From contig NZ_LHZQ01000215.1 in assembly GCF_001580915.1 (NCBI RefSeq), forward strand, positions 1 through 64,000: 64,000 nucleotides of DNA, written 5' to 3'. Position 1 is the first letter of the stretch; every line of letters begins with the position of its first letter. The notes under the pieces are model-generated. The model was not told the DNA's origin, did not search any database, and was given only the letters and a program-made list of their open reading frames with translations. Both the position numbers and the translations under genes were made by a program. The stretch is from Acetobacter tropicalis. Its GTDB lineage: Bacteria; Pseudomonadota; Alphaproteobacteria; Acetobacterales; Acetobacteraceae. Positions 1 to 9,435 of the stretch are shown one piece after another.

Positions 1-1564
1 TGAGGCTGAGGCTGAGGCTGAGGCTGAGGCTGAGGCTGACAAAAAAACGACTTTTGCTGATCTGGAACTCTCCCAGCCTATCCTGCAGGCCATTGCAGAT
101 ATGGGATACACGCATCCCACCCCCATTCAGGAACAGGCGATCCCGGCCATTCTGATGGCGCGGGACGTACTGGGGGTAGCGCAGACGGGCACCGGGAAAA
201 CGGCATCCTTCACGCTGCCGATGCTTGAAATCCTCTCCGACTCGAGAGCCCGTGCCCGCATGCCGCGCTCCCTGATTCTGGAGCCCACCCGCGAACTGGC
301 CCTGCAGGTTGCAGAGAACTTTGTTCAGTATGGCAAATATCTGAAGCTGACCCATGCACTGCTGATTGGCGGTGAAAGCATGGCGGATCAGAAGGAAGTG
401 CTGAACCGTGGCGTGGATGTTCTGATTGCAACGCCGGGCCGCCTGCTTGACCTGTTTGAGCGTGGTGGGCTTCTGCTGAACCAGACACGGATTCTGGTGA
501 TTGATGAAGCCGACCGCATGCTGGACATGGGTTTCATCCCCGACATTGAGAAAATTGTAGGGCTGCTGCCTGCCAATAGGCAGACGCTGTTCTTCTCCGC
601 CACCATGGCACCGGCCATTCGGCAACTGGCTGATGCCTTCCTGCATACGCCAAAAGAGATAACGGTTTCCCGCGCCTCTTCTGTTGCCACGACCATTGAA
701 GCAGGTCTGGTGATTGTGGATGAATACAACAAGCGTGAAACCCTGCGCCGCCTGCTGCGTGACCCGGGAATGCAGAACGCTATTGTGTTCTGTAACCGTA
801 AACGGGATGTGGATGTTCTGACGCGGTCGCTCACCAAACATGGTTTTGCCGTGGGCGCTCTGCATGGAGATCTGCTCCAGTCCGTGCGCTTTGCAACGCT
901 GGAAAAATTCAAAAGTGGCGAACTGAAGGTTCTGGTCTGCTCCGATGTTGCGGCACGCGGCATTGACATTGGTGGCCTGTCCCACGTGTTCAACTTTGAT
1001 CTGCCGTTCCATGCGGAAGATTACGTGCACCGTATAGGCCGCACCGGACGCGCCGGGCGCGAAGGCCACGCCTACAGCTTGGCCACGCCCTATGACAAAG
1101 CTCTGGCTGAAGCCATTGAAACCCTGACTGGCAAACCGATTCCGCGCCTTGAACTGGACGGAATTGAACAGTTGGAATGGTCTGAGGAAAAACGTCCTCC
1201 CCGCAATAACAACCGGCGGGACAAAGACCGGCAGGGCCGTGAAGGTCGGGCAGAAAGCCAGTCTGGCAACCGGAACCGCAATCGGGCTCCAGCTGCGCGT
1301 GACGCCGCTCCGGAACAGGAACGGGCCAGCAACCGGCCTACTCCTCCCGCAGAACAGACTCCGCGCGCCAATGCTCCCAAACCACAGCGGGAACGCCGTG
1401 TGCGTGATGAAGCGCCCCCCATGCCTGCCGGTGAAGTGGTCGGCTTTGGCAAGGATGTGCCGTCTTTCATGCTTCTACCACGTCGCACCACCGTGCTGGC
1501 TGATCTGCCAGCACCGACGGGTGATGTCTCTGTCACCGAGGAAGAAGCTGTAAAGCTGCATTAA
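1..1564 (+). CDS. DEAD-box RNA helicase, RhlE-like (5' end outside window)
   Basis: ATP-dependent RNA helicase that remodels structured RNA or ribosomal precursors. The reading frame is open from base 2, so the start lies upstream and the first internal ATG at 101 is not the real start: the codons before it encode an (EA)n tract and then the Q-motif region ending GYTHPTPIQ. Visible motifs in order: AQTGTGKT (Walker A), PTRELA, GG, TPGR, DEAD with a following RML, SAT, then in the second RecA domain ARGIDI and HRIGRTGR. The C-terminal ~120 residues are a basic, low-complexity Arg/Asn/Pro tail of the kind that adds RNA affinity, ending with a conserved-looking FGKDVPSFM block. Family assignment is firm; the RhlE subgroup is an inference from the tail and the missing specialised domains. 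Confidence 0.93.
   Translation, partial: EAEAEAEAEAEADKKTTFADLELSQPILQAIADMGYTHPTPIQEQAIPAILMARDVLGVAQTGTGKTASFTLPMLEILSDSRARARMPRSLILEPTRELALQVAENFVQYGKYLKLTHALLIGGESMADQKEVLNRGVDVLIATPGRLLDLFERGGLLLNQTRILVIDEADRMLDMGFIPDIEKIVGLLPANRQTLFFSATMAPAIRQLADAFLHTPKEITVSRASSVATTIEAGLVIVDEYNKRETLRRLLRDPGMQNAIVFCNRKRDVDVLTRSLTKHGFAVGALHGDLLQSVRFATLEKFKSGELKVLVCSDVAARGIDIGGLSHVFNFDLPFHAEDYVHRIGRTGRAGREGHAYSLATPYDKALAEAIETLTGKPIPRLELDGIEQLEWSEEKRPPRNNNRRDKDRQGREGRAESQSGNRNRNRAPAARDAAPEQERASNRPTPPAEQTPRANAPKPQRERRVRDEAPPMPAGEVVGFGKDVPSFMLLPRRTTVLADLPAPTGDVSVTEEEAVKLH
2..37 (+). repeat. GAGGCT hexanucleotide tandem repeat, coding for Glu-Ala dipeptides
   Basis: Six exact head-to-tail copies of GAGGCT, running off the left edge of the window. 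They lie in frame with the downstream helicase and encode alternating Glu-Ala. Because the unit is six bases, copy-number change would lengthen or shorten the acidic tract without shifting frame. Confidence 0.9.
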
Positions 1565-1567
1565 CTC

Positions 1568-2899
1568 GTGACCCAATCAACAGCGGCTCATGATGAGTCT
1601 ACAACCCTTGATGTCTCCATTCGGTCTCTGGGGGCTCAGGGGGATGGAGTTGCCTCTCTGTCCGATGGCAGCGCGGTGCATGTACCCTATACCCTGCCAG
1701 GAGAACTGGTTCGTCTGACGCAGGATAAGGGTGGTCGCTGGACACTCAAAGAAATCCTGACGCAGTCTCCTGACCGTGTTGACCCACCTTGCCCTCTTTT
1801 TGGCAATTGTGGGGGGTGTACACTTCAGCATATGGCACTTCCTGCCTTGCTGGCATGGAAGAGTGAGCGTGTTCACGCCGCGTTAAAAAAAGCCGGCTTC
1901 CAAACGCTTCCCACAGCAGAACAGCATCAGGTGAAATCCCATTCCCGACGGCGGGCTGATCTGGCCATCCGCCGGAATGGGAAGGATATTCTTCTGGGCC
2001 TTCATGCGCGCAGTAGCCACGCCGTGGTGGATTTGACCGAGTGCTCCGTGCTGCATCCAACAGTGGTGAACGCCCTCCCCGCTTTCCGTCAGGTGCTGCG
2101 TAGCCTAGAAGGCTTGCGGCAGGCCGGAGATCTGCACATCAATCTTCTGGAATCGGGGATGGACGTGCTTCTCGCCACTGATGGGCCGCTTTCTACCGGC
2201 GATCGAACCAGGCTGGCGGCATTTGCCGATTCGCTTTCCATCCCCCGCATCAGTTGGCGGTCCGTATCAAGCAATGCGGAACCTGAAAACGTGGCCCAAC
2301 GCGGTAGCGTACGCCACAGCTTTGGCTCAGCAACGGTTGCTCCTCCTACCGGTGCCTTTCTACAGGCCACCGCAGAGAGTGAGGCATGGATTCAGGAGAG
2401 CGTCATAGCGGCTCTCCCCAAAAAATTGGGTAAACGCGATACTCTTATTGAGCTGTATGCAGGGTGTGGAACGCTCAGCTTTCCCTTAGCCAGCCGTGCA
2501 CGCGTCCTCGCCTATGAAGGGCATGCAGCCGCAGCCTCATGCCTGCAAGCGGCTACAGGCGGCACACGCGTGACTGCGGAATGTCGGGATCTGAACCGAC
2601 GGCCCATCATGGGGAAGACGCTCAACACGGCCACCGCCGTTGTGCTGGACCCACCCCACGCTGGCGCCAAATTGCAAATGACGCAAATTGCCGCAGGCAA
2701 GCCCAAATCCGTTGTCTATGTAAGCTGTAACCCGGCCGCACTGGCAAAAGATGCAACAGTGCTATTTTCTGCTGGCTACAGCTTGAGCAGCATTAGTGTG
2801 ATTGACCAGTTTTTATGGTCAGCCGAGGTGGAAGCCGTATGCGGCTTCACACATGAAAGCTCTCGCCGCAGCCGCAGCGGCCTTTCTCGTTCGGGTTGA
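1568..2899 (+). CDS. RlmD/RumA-type 23S rRNA (uracil-5) methyltransferase
   Basis: SAM-dependent enzyme that methylates C5 of a uridine in rRNA. The start is GTG, 3 bases after the helicase stop, so the two are probably co-transcribed. An N-terminal TRAM-like domain (about 10-65) is followed by a 4Fe-4S site (C75, C81, C84 in CxxxxxCGGC, then C159), a Rossmann SAM domain with ELYAGCGTLS, a DPPHAG motif and the catalytic cysteine C387 in VSCNP. The ligand set matches RumA/RlmD; which uridine is the target cannot be told from sequence. The last ~14 residues are Ser/Arg-rich and lie antisense over the end of sufA (53-bp overlap), beyond where RumA proteins normally stop. Confidence 0.88.
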   Translation: MTQSTAAHDESTTLDVSIRSLGAQGDGVASLSDGSAVHVPYTLPGELVRLTQDKGGRWTLKEILTQSPDRVDPPCPLFGNCGGCTLQHMALPALLAWKSERVHAALKKAGFQTLPTAEQHQVKSHSRRRADLAIRRNGKDILLGLHARSSHAVVDLTECSVLHPTVVNALPAFRQVLRSLEGLRQAGDLHINLLESGMDVLLATDGPLSTGDRTRLAAFADSLSIPRISWRSVSSNAEPENVAQRGSVRHSFGSATVAPPTGAFLQATAESEAWIQESVIAALPKKLGKRDTLIELYAGCGTLSFPLASRARVLAYEGHAAAASCLQAATGGTRVTAECRDLNRRPIMGKTLNTATAVVLDPPHAGAKLQMTQIAAGKPKSVVYVSCNPAALAKDATVLFSAGYSLSSISVIDQFLWSAEVEAVCGFTHESSRRSRSGLSRSG

Positions 2900-3215
2900 T
2901 AAACACAAACCCTTCTTCAAAGTCCGACTGCTGAAAGTCCATTTCCGACCCGATCAGGAATAGTGTCGCCTTGCGATCCACCAGCAAGGTGACGTCCTTG
3001 TCCTTGATCACTTCATCCCCAGCAGTTGGCGCATCCACAAATTCCATATCGTAGGCTTTGCCTGAGCACCCTTTGGTGCTGACGGAAATGCGAAGCAACT
3101 GGCCCGCATGGGCTGTTTTGTACAGGTGGGTAAGTTGCCGTGCCGCTGCATCGCTCAGACGCATGAGCGGAGGCAGAGCCCTTTTGGCAGGTGACGCAAC
3201 TGTGGTCTGAGACAT
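2847..3215 (-). CDS. sufA: SufA/IscA-type A-type iron-sulfur carrier
   Basis: A-type carrier that receives Fe-S clusters from the SufBCD scaffold and passes them to apo-proteins. At 122 aa it has the three family cysteines: C50 (TKGCSG) and the C-terminal C114 and C116 (RCGCGESF). It is the last gene of the suf operon, 18 bp after sufT. Its 3' end overlaps the convergent methyltransferase gene, and I see no terminator between the two. Confidence 0.92.
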   Translation of the reverse strand: MSQTTVASPAKRALPPLMRLSDAAARQLTHLYKTAHAGQLLRISVSTKGCSGKAYDMEFVDAPTAGDEVIKDKDVTLLVDRKATLFLIGSEMDFQQSDFEEGFVFINPNEKGRCGCGESFHV

Positions 3216-3233
3216 CGTTCCGTCCTTTCCTGT

Positions 3234-3713
3234 TCAGAACATATTCAAGGCGAGACGGGCTTCATCACTCATGCGTGACATATCCCATGGTGGGTCCCAC
3301 ACCACTTCAACATCGGCTGAGGTCACGCCGGGAACCTTCTCCACCGCTTCCTTTACCTGCACAGGCAGTTCCTGCGCGCTGGGGCAGTTTGGAGCGGTGA
3401 GTGTCATTTCAATTTTCACGCGGCCATCGTCATACAGATCAATGGCGTAAATCAGCCCAAGTTCATAAATGTTCACCGGAATTTCCGGATCATGCACCGT
3501 GGCGATTGCTTCGATAACGGCGTCTTCAGATGCTGCGCCCTCCGGAGAGCTGGCAGCTTCAGGGGCCACGCCATCCGGGGTCCAGCTTTCTACACGCGGC
3601 TTTTCAGCCTCATCCGGCTGCCGGTCTTCATCCAGCACCTCCTGAGAAACTGAATCCACGGCATGATTTGTTTCCAGCACGTCAGGAGCATGCAGCTTTT
3701 CAGACGTCGACAT
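3234..3713 (-). CDS. sufT: SufT-like DUF59/MIP18 Fe-S assembly protein
   Basis: Member of the DUF59 (MIP18) family that helps Fe-S cluster maturation. The conserved domain fills the C-terminal two thirds, with HDPEIPVNIYELGLIY and LTAPNCPSAQ visible. The first ~55 residues are an acidic, Pro/Glu-rich extension without recognisable structure. The gene overlaps the end of sufU by 14 bp, which implies translational coupling inside the suf operon. Confidence in the family is high; its exact step in cluster assembly is inferred from related systems. Confidence 0.88.
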   Translation of the reverse strand: MSTSEKLHAPDVLETNHAVDSVSQEVLDEDRQPDEAEKPRVESWTPDGVAPEAASSPEGAASEDAVIEAIATVHDPEIPVNIYELGLIYAIDLYDDGRVKIEMTLTAPNCPSAQELPVQVKEAVEKVPGVTSADVEVVWDPPWDMSRMSDEARLALNMF

Positions 3714-4161
3714 GAGAAAGCGCCTCCTTTAAAGCGACCCACGGTAGTTCCGCACACCGGATACGAGCCCGATGCGCTCGCAGCGGAGCAAAGGCTTCAA
3801 GCTGCTCCAGAGCGGGCGTTCCTGCGGTTGCACTTGTTGCAGGCTGACCATCCTTCTCCACCAGCATGGCGGAAAACTGACGCCCCACCCCTTCAGCCTG
3901 AGCAATGTTCAGGCCCGTTATCCGCTCGGCCATCAGATCCGCTGCCGCCAGACAGATGGCGCAGCCGCGGGTGTGATGCCGAACCAGACTGATATGGTCC
4001 TGATCAAGCTGAAGTTCCACCCGCGTTTTATCTCCGCAGAGCGGATTTTTGCCTTCCCCGATCTTTTCGGGGTTTTCCAGCCGTCCGGCAAAAAGAGGTT
4101 TGCGAGCGCGCTCAACAATCAGGCGATCATAGAGCGCGCCGCTATCCACCGGCATGGTCAC
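3700..4161 (-). CDS. sufU: SufU-type sulfur acceptor / Fe-S scaffold-like protein
   Basis: Accepts persulfide sulfur from the cysteine desulfurase SufS. The protein (153 aa) shows C42-G-D44 (NPLCGD), C67 (RGCAIC) and C136 (RIRCAELPW), the Zn-binding Cys/Asp/Cys/Cys set of SufU. The insertion that separates SufU from IscU is present in the region of residues 80-125. It overlaps sufS by 4 bp (ATGA) and sufT by 14 bp. No sufE is visible in the operon, so SufU is the likely partner of SufS here. Confidence 0.9.
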   Translation of the reverse strand: MTMPVDSGALYDRLIVERARKPLFAGRLENPEKIGEGKNPLCGDKTRVELQLDQDHISLVRHHTRGCAICLAAADLMAERITGLNIAQAEGVGRQFSAMLVEKDGQPATSATAGTPALEQLEAFAPLRAHRARIRCAELPWVALKEALSHVDV

Positions 4162-5408
4162 ACAAAAAAGTTCCTGATCCGCACCAGCGTATCCGCCAGC
4201 ACGTCAATTTCTTCCTGCACGGTATAGATGCCAAAACTGGCCCGCGCGGTGGCGGTCAAACCAAGGCGGCGCATTAACGGCTCCGCACAATGGTGCCCTG
4301 CACGCACTGCAACACCGTTCCTGTCGAGCAGGGTGGCGATATCATGCGGGTGGACATCATCCATGGTGAAAGAGATAACGCCGCCACGGTCCTTTGGTGC
4401 GCCAATTACGTTCAGACCCGGCACATCAGCCAGTCGGGTCAGGGCATAGGAGGTCAACGCGGCCTCGTGAGCCGTAATGGCTTCCATGCCGACTTTTTCA
4501 ACCCAGGAAATAGCCGCCCCAAGGCCAATGGCCTCGATAATGGCAGGCGTACCCGCCTCAAACTTGTGCGGCACATGCGCCCAGGTGGAGCGCTCGAACG
4601 TGACAGTGGAGATCATGTCTCCCCCGCCCATGAACGGCGGCATGGCATCCAGCAGGGCCTTGCGTGCCCACAAAATGCCAATACCCGTGGGCCCATAGAG
4701 TTTATGGCCGGTGAAGGTATAGAAATCAGCGCCCAGAGCCTGAACGTCCGTTTTGCGATGGACCACAAACTGGCTGCCATCAAAAAGGACCTGCGCCCCG
4801 GCGGCATGCGCCATATCGGCAATCTGACGCGCTGGTGTCACGCTGCCCAGCACGTTGGACATATGGGTAATGGCCACAAGAGCAACCTGCCCATCGGACA
4901 GAATGTCCTGCAACGCATCAAGATCCAGATCGCCCTCATCCGTAATGGGGGCAATGCGGAGTTCTATGCCAGCGCGGTCCCGCAGCATCTGCCATGGCAC
5001 CAGATTGGCGTGATGTTCCATTTCGGAAATCACAACAGCCTGACCAGGCTTGAGCAGCGCACCGAAGGAATACGCCACCAGATTGATGGCTTCCGTGCTG
5101 TTGCGCGTAAAAACAATTTCTTCACGAGACGGCGCGTTCAGAAAAGCCGCCACCTGATCCCGCACGCCTTCATACGCTTCGGTCGTGCGTTCGCTCATCC
5201 AATGCAGACCGCGATGGATGTTGGCATACTGGGTCCGCATGGTGTCAGCCATGCAGTCAATAACAGCGTTTGGCTTCTGGGCCGAGGCAGCACTATCAAG
5301 AAACACCAGCGGCCGATCATGCACTTTCTGCGCAAGGATGGGGAACTGCTGGCGGATGGCAGCACTATCAAACTGATGCACCGGCCCTTTTTCCAAAATC
5401 GCAGACAT
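4158..5408 (-). CDS. sufS: Cysteine desulfurase SufS
   Basis: PLP enzyme converting cysteine to alanine plus enzyme-bound persulfide, the sulfur source for cluster assembly. Group II desulfurase of 416 aa. H133 stacks on PLP in the family (SEMEHHAN), D210 and Q213 are in FDGSQ, the PLP lysine is K236 in TGHKLYGPTG, and the catalytic cysteine is C374 in RAGHHCAEP on a short loop typical of SufS. It sits 2 bp after sufD and overlaps sufU by 4 bp. Confidence 0.96.
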   Translation of the reverse strand: MSAILEKGPVHQFDSAAIRQQFPILAQKVHDRPLVFLDSAASAQKPNAVIDCMADTMRTQYANIHRGLHWMSERTTEAYEGVRDQVAAFLNAPSREEIVFTRNSTEAINLVAYSFGALLKPGQAVVISEMEHHANLVPWQMLRDRAGIELRIAPITDEGDLDLDALQDILSDGQVALVAITHMSNVLGSVTPARQIADMAHAAGAQVLFDGSQFVVHRKTDVQALGADFYTFTGHKLYGPTGIGILWARKALLDAMPPFMGGGDMISTVTFERSTWAHVPHKFEAGTPAIIEAIGLGAAISWVEKVGMEAITAHEAALTSYALTRLADVPGLNVIGAPKDRGGVISFTMDDVHPHDIATLLDRNGVAVRAGHHCAEPLMRRLGLTATARASFGIYTVQEEIDVLADTLVRIRNFFV

Positions 5409-5410
5409 TG

Positions 5411-6685
5411 TTATTCCTCTCCCGTTACCGGAAAGCGAATTTCCATAATGTGCGCTGCCAAGGTCTGTGCCATAGCATCCGGAATCAGAGCCAGAGCTTC
5501 CGCCAGAAAAGCGTGAATCAGGATCTGCCGAGCTTCTGCTTCGGGCACGCCGCGGCTGCGCAGATAGAACATCTGTTCGTCATCCAGCGCGCCAACGGTG
5601 GCCCCATGGCTGCATTTGACATCATCAGCGTAAATTTCCAGCTCCGGCTTGGCATCAATCTCGGCCTGCTCGGAAAGCAGAAGCGCCTGATTCATCTGAT
5701 AGCCATCGGTCTTCTGGGCAATACGCTCAACCAGCACTTTCCCCTGAAACACACCGCGAGACTGCCCATCCAGCACATTCCGCACCGTCTGACGGGAGCG
5801 GCAATCGGGTGCAGCATGGGTAATGACACTCGTCACATCCCCCACCTGACGCCCCAGCAAGCGCTGCGCGCCATTCACATGCACTTCCGCATGGGGGGCG
5901 TTCAGCCGGGCATGGACTTCGTGCCGGGAAAGAGCGGCACCCAGCCCCAGAACAAAACTGTCGTATGAGCCTCGTTCTTCAATCTGGGCATACAACGTCG
6001 CCAGACAGGCGGCGTCGTCACTTTCGGTCTGGACTGTGACATGATTCAGCGTGGCGTTTGCCGCAACCGAAAGTTCCATGACCGGATTGTGCAGATAACG
6101 CCCCTGCCCACCCTGAACACAGATAAGGGACAGGCGCGCACCTTCTTCAACCGTCACGCTATGGCGCGGGTGGAAAGAAACGGGCTCATCAGCCAATCCG
6201 AGAGAAACCAGCAGCACCCGGCCCGCATCCACCCCCGCCGCGACCGTGATTTCAGCACCATCCGTCGCCAAGGCCGCATTCAGGGCTGTCAGTGCATCAC
6301 GATCCGGGCTGGATAAGGTTCCAAACGCTTCCGTCTTGCCGAAGAAAGACAGACCCACATTCTGGGGCGGAACGGACAGATCAGGCGCGTAACGCCCATT
6401 CACAAAGACCAGCCGCGGAAGATCAGCACCTTCTCCCGCTGTCAGTCCCAGCCGATCAAGTTCGGCACGGGCCTGTGCCGCATCAAACTCTTCTGACGGA
6501 GCAACAAGCGGGGTTTCATTCAGAAAACGCAGGCTGGTGTATTTCCATGCCTCTACACGGCGATCAGGCAGACCGCTCCTGTGCAGAGCGCCCAAAGCAG
6601 CTTTCCGTGCCGGATCTGTTATCGCGTCAAGACGCGCCTTGAACGGCACAAGGGTTGCTGAGGGCTGTTTGATAATTGCGTTCAC
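5411..6685 (-). CDS. sufD: Fe-S cluster scaffold subunit SufD
   Basis: Paralogue of SufB that completes the SufBC2D scaffold on which clusters are built. The 424-aa protein has the SufBD beta-helix core, the KCSHGATVGALDDEQMFYL block and the AEARQILIHAFLAE C-terminal helix shared by the family. The N-terminal helical part contains DRRVEAWKYT. It overlaps sufC by 4 bp, fixing the start by coupling. Confidence 0.95.
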   Translation of the reverse strand: MNAIIKQPSATLVPFKARLDAITDPARKAALGALHRSGLPDRRVEAWKYTSLRFLNETPLVAPSEEFDAAQARAELDRLGLTAGEGADLPRLVFVNGRYAPDLSVPPQNVGLSFFGKTEAFGTLSSPDRDALTALNAALATDGAEITVAAGVDAGRVLLVSLGLADEPVSFHPRHSVTVEEGARLSLICVQGGQGRYLHNPVMELSVAANATLNHVTVQTESDDAACLATLYAQIEERGSYDSFVLGLGAALSRHEVHARLNAPHAEVHVNGAQRLLGRQVGDVTSVITHAAPDCRSRQTVRNVLDGQSRGVFQGKVLVERIAQKTDGYQMNQALLLSEQAEIDAKPELEIYADDVKCSHGATVGALDDEQMFYLRSRGVPEAEARQILIHAFLAEALALIPDAMAQTLAAHIMEIRFPVTGEE

Positions 6686-7452
6686 GCCGCCTCCGCAAGA
6701 AACCGGGTATAGCCTTCACTATCAATCTGCTTGGCCAGTTCAGGACCACCAGAATGGATGATCCGCCCTTTGGCCATCACGTGAATGCGGTCTGGCACCA
6801 GATAATCCAGCAAGCGCTGATGGTGGGTAATAACCAGTGCAGAAAAGTCCGGGGAACGCAGGCGGTTCACACCTTCTGCCACGATACGCAGGGCGTCCAC
6901 GTCCAGCCCGCTATCTGTTTCATCCAGAATGGCGAAAGATGGCTGCAGAAGAGTCATCTGCAAGACTTCATTGCGCTTCTTTTCACCACCGGAGAAGCCG
7001 ACATTCACGTTCCGCTTCAACATGTCCGGCGCCATGGAAAGGGCCTTTGCCGCCTCACGTGCCGTTTTCAGGAAAGCGACAGCATCCAGCTCTTCCTGCC
7101 CGCGAGCACGACGCACGGCGTTAACCGCAGTCCGAAGGAAGTTGGCGTTGTTTACGCCCGGCAGTTCGATGGGAGACTGAAACGCCAGGAACAGACCGGC
7201 TGCAGCCCGCTCTTCGGGCTCCATTTCCAGCAGATCCTTGCCTTGGAAAGTCACGCTGCCCGCAGTCACCTCATAATCTTCACGGCCAGCAAGCACGTAG
7301 GAGAGCGTGGACTTGCCGGAGCCATTCGGCCCCATGATGGCATGGACCTCACCCGGCGGGATGCTCAGATCCACACCCCGCAGAATTTCCTTTTCCTGCC
7401 CGTCAGCATCAATCCGGGCACACAGACCGGAAATATCCAAAAACTGGGTCAT
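6682..7452 (-). CDS. sufC: SufC ATPase of the SufBCD complex
   Basis: Soluble ABC ATPase that drives conformational change of SufB/SufD during cluster assembly. In its 256 residues Walker A is GPNGSGKST (41-49), the signature is FSGGEKKR (153-160), and Walker B is FAILDETDSGLD (173-184), the variant typical of SufC. No membrane segments. It lies 13 bp after sufB and overlaps sufD by 4 bp. Confidence 0.97.
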   Translation of the reverse strand: MTQFLDISGLCARIDADGQEKEILRGVDLSIPPGEVHAIMGPNGSGKSTLSYVLAGREDYEVTAGSVTFQGKDLLEMEPEERAAAGLFLAFQSPIELPGVNNANFLRTAVNAVRRARGQEELDAVAFLKTAREAAKALSMAPDMLKRNVNVGFSGGEKKRNEVLQMTLLQPSFAILDETDSGLDVDALRIVAEGVNRLRSPDFSALVITHHQRLLDYLVPDRIHVMAKGRIIHSGGPELAKQIDSEGYTRFLAEAA

Positions 7453-7465
7453 GTCTTGCCCCTCC

Positions 7466-8956
7466 TTACCCTACGCTGCCTTCAAGGCTGATCTGCAACA
7501 ATTTCTGAGCTTCAACCGCAAATTCCATGGGCAGCTCTTTCAGCACATCCCGGCAGAACCCGTTCACAATCAGCCCGACTGCATCTTCTTCCGACAAGCC
7601 GCGCTGACGGCAGTAGAAAAGCTGATCTTCCGAGATCTTGGAGGTTGTTGCTTCGTGTTCGATACGCGCGCCCATGTTGCGGTTTTCAATATAAGGCACG
7701 GTGTGCGCACCACAGCGGTCACCAATCAGAAGGCTGTCACACTGCGTGAAATTGCGCGCACCATACGCCTTGGGCAATACCCGCACCAATCCGCGATATG
7801 TGCTGTCAGACTGCCCGGCACTGATGGTCTTGGCGATGATGGTCGAGCGCGTGTTGCGCCCGATATGGATCATCTTGGTGCCCGTATCAGCCTGCTGATG
7901 GTTGTTTGTAACCGCAACTGAATAGAACTCACCCACAGACCCTTCGCCCTGCAGAATACAGGACGGGTATTTCCATGTGATAGCGGAACCTGTTTCAACC
8001 TGTGTCCAGGAAATCTTGGAGCGCGCACCACGGCATGCTCCACGTTTGGTCACAAAGTTATAAATGCCGCCCCGGCCATTTTCATCGCCCGGATACCAGT
8101 TCTGCACCGTGGAATATTTGATGGAGGCATCTTCCATGGCCACCAGTTCCACCACTGCTGCGTGAAGCTGGTTCTCGTCCCGCATGGGGGCTGTACAGCC
8201 TTCCAGGTAAGAGACGGATGCCCCATCTTCCACCACAATCAGCGTGCGTTCAAACTGCCCGGTGTTACGGGCATTGATCCGGAAGTAGGTGGAAAGCTCC
8301 ATCGGGCACCGCACCCCTTTGGGCACGTATACAAAGGAGCCATCCGTAAACACGGCGGAGTTCAGGGCCGCATAGAAATTGTCCCCGGCAGGAACCACGG
8401 TGCCCAGGTATTTACGCACAAGATCCGGGTGCTCTTTCACGGCCTCGGAAATGGGGCAGAAAATCACACCGGCTTCTTCAAGCGTCTTGCGGAAGGTGGT
8501 GACCACAGAAACACTGTCAAACACCGCGTCCACCGCCACAGGCGGGCGGGCCGTTTCACCTTCCGGCAATTCCACACCGGCCAGAAGTGCCTGTTCATGC
8601 AACGGAATACCCAGCTTCTCGTAGGTCCGCAGCAGTTCCGGATCAACTTCTTCTAACGATTTGGGGCCGGGCTTCTTCCGGGGTGCGGCGTAGTAATGCG
8701 CATCCTGGTAATCAATGGGAGGATACGCGACCTTGGCCCATTTGGGCTCTTCCATCTGCTGCCACGCGCTAAAGGCCGCAAGCCGCCATTCTAGCAACCA
8801 TTCCGGTTCTTCCTTGCGGGCTGAGATCAGGCGGATGGTGTCTTCATTCAGGCCCTTGGGGGCGAGATCCATGTCAATGTCGGTCTCGAACCCCCATTTA
8901 TAGGAGGACTGCCCCAGTTTTTCGACTGCTTCACGCGTTTCGGTTACTGCTGGCAT
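7466..8956 (-). CDS. sufB: Fe-S cluster scaffold subunit SufB
   Basis: Main scaffold subunit where the nascent cluster forms. 496 aa, the usual SufB length. Conserved blocks include [17 protein letters not shown], the GCTAP stretch and [21 protein letters not shown] near the C-terminus. It begins 3 bp after the sufR stop, so regulator and scaffold are on one transcript. Confidence 0.97.
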   Translation of the reverse strand: MPAVTETREAVEKLGQSSYKWGFETDIDMDLAPKGLNEDTIRLISARKEEPEWLLEWRLAAFSAWQQMEEPKWAKVAYPPIDYQDAHYYAAPRKKPGPKSLEEVDPELLRTYEKLGIPLHEQALLAGVELPEGETARPPVAVDAVFDSVSVVTTFRKTLEEAGVIFCPISEAVKEHPDLVRKYLGTVVPAGDNFYAALNSAVFTDGSFVYVPKGVRCPMELSTYFRINARNTGQFERTLIVVEDGASVSYLEGCTAPMRDENQLHAAVVELVAMEDASIKYSTVQNWYPGDENGRGGIYNFVTKRGACRGARSKISWTQVETGSAITWKYPSCILQGEGSVGEFYSVAVTNNHQQADTGTKMIHIGRNTRSTIIAKTISAGQSDSTYRGLVRVLPKAYGARNFTQCDSLLIGDRCGAHTVPYIENRNMGARIEHEATTSKISEDQLFYCRQRGLSEEDAVGLIVNGFCRDVLKELPMEFAVEAQKLLQISLEGSVG

Positions 8957-8959
8957 AAC

Positions 8960-9424
8960 TCAAGCCCCCTCACGTTCTGCATTGGCGCAGGTCTGCACAT
9001 TCGGTTTCAGGAACGTAGAACCGCACCCGCTTTTCTGACGCATCGTTTCCAACGAAATGGCCTCCAGAGTGTCCCGAATGGCCTGGTTGATGGTGTCCCA
9101 TGTCCCGCACATCCCGCAGGACACGCCGGTATCACATTCTCCACCATCCACACACGCGGTGAGCGCAATCTTGCCATCCACTGCGGCAATGACACTGGCC
9201 ACGGAAATCTCGGACAGCGGACGCGCCAGCCGATAACCGCCTTTTGCCCCCCGCTGGGACAAAACAAATTTGTGGGCCGATAAAACCTTGAGCACCTTGG
9301 CCACAGTTGGTTCCGGCACGCCGGTTTCAGCCGCCAGCGCAGGAGAGGTTACAACGCCATCCTGCTCACCAAGGTTCACAAGTATAACGACCGCATAGTC
9401 AGCCAGCCGGGAAAGTTTCAGCAT
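8960..9424 (-). CDS. Rrf2-family SUF operon regulator (SufR/IscR-like)
   Basis: Fe-S-sensing transcription factor, expected to adjust suf expression to cluster demand. 154 aa with an N-terminal winged helix-turn-helix (about 1-65, ending SQRGAKGGYRL). Cysteines C91, C97, C103 and C106 have the spacing of the IscR ligand set (C92, C98, C104, H107), with Cys in place of the last His. Two further cysteines (C134, C146) are near the C-terminus. It is the promoter-proximal gene of the operon and probably autoregulates through the palindrome at 9447-9459. Confidence 0.9.
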   Translation of the reverse strand: MLKLSRLADYAVVILVNLGEQDGVVTSPALAAETGVPEPTVAKVLKVLSAHKFVLSQRGAKGGYRLARPLSEISVASVIAAVDGKIALTACVDGGECDTGVSCGMCGTWDTINQAIRDTLEAISLETMRQKSGCGSTFLKPNVQTCANAEREGA

Positions 9425-9435
9425 TATCCTGCATC

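Noticed and set aside
4290-5516. 408-codon plus-strand open frame
   Set aside because: It lies entirely antisense to sufS and the end of sufD; its sequence has no family resemblance and mirrors the SufS codons.
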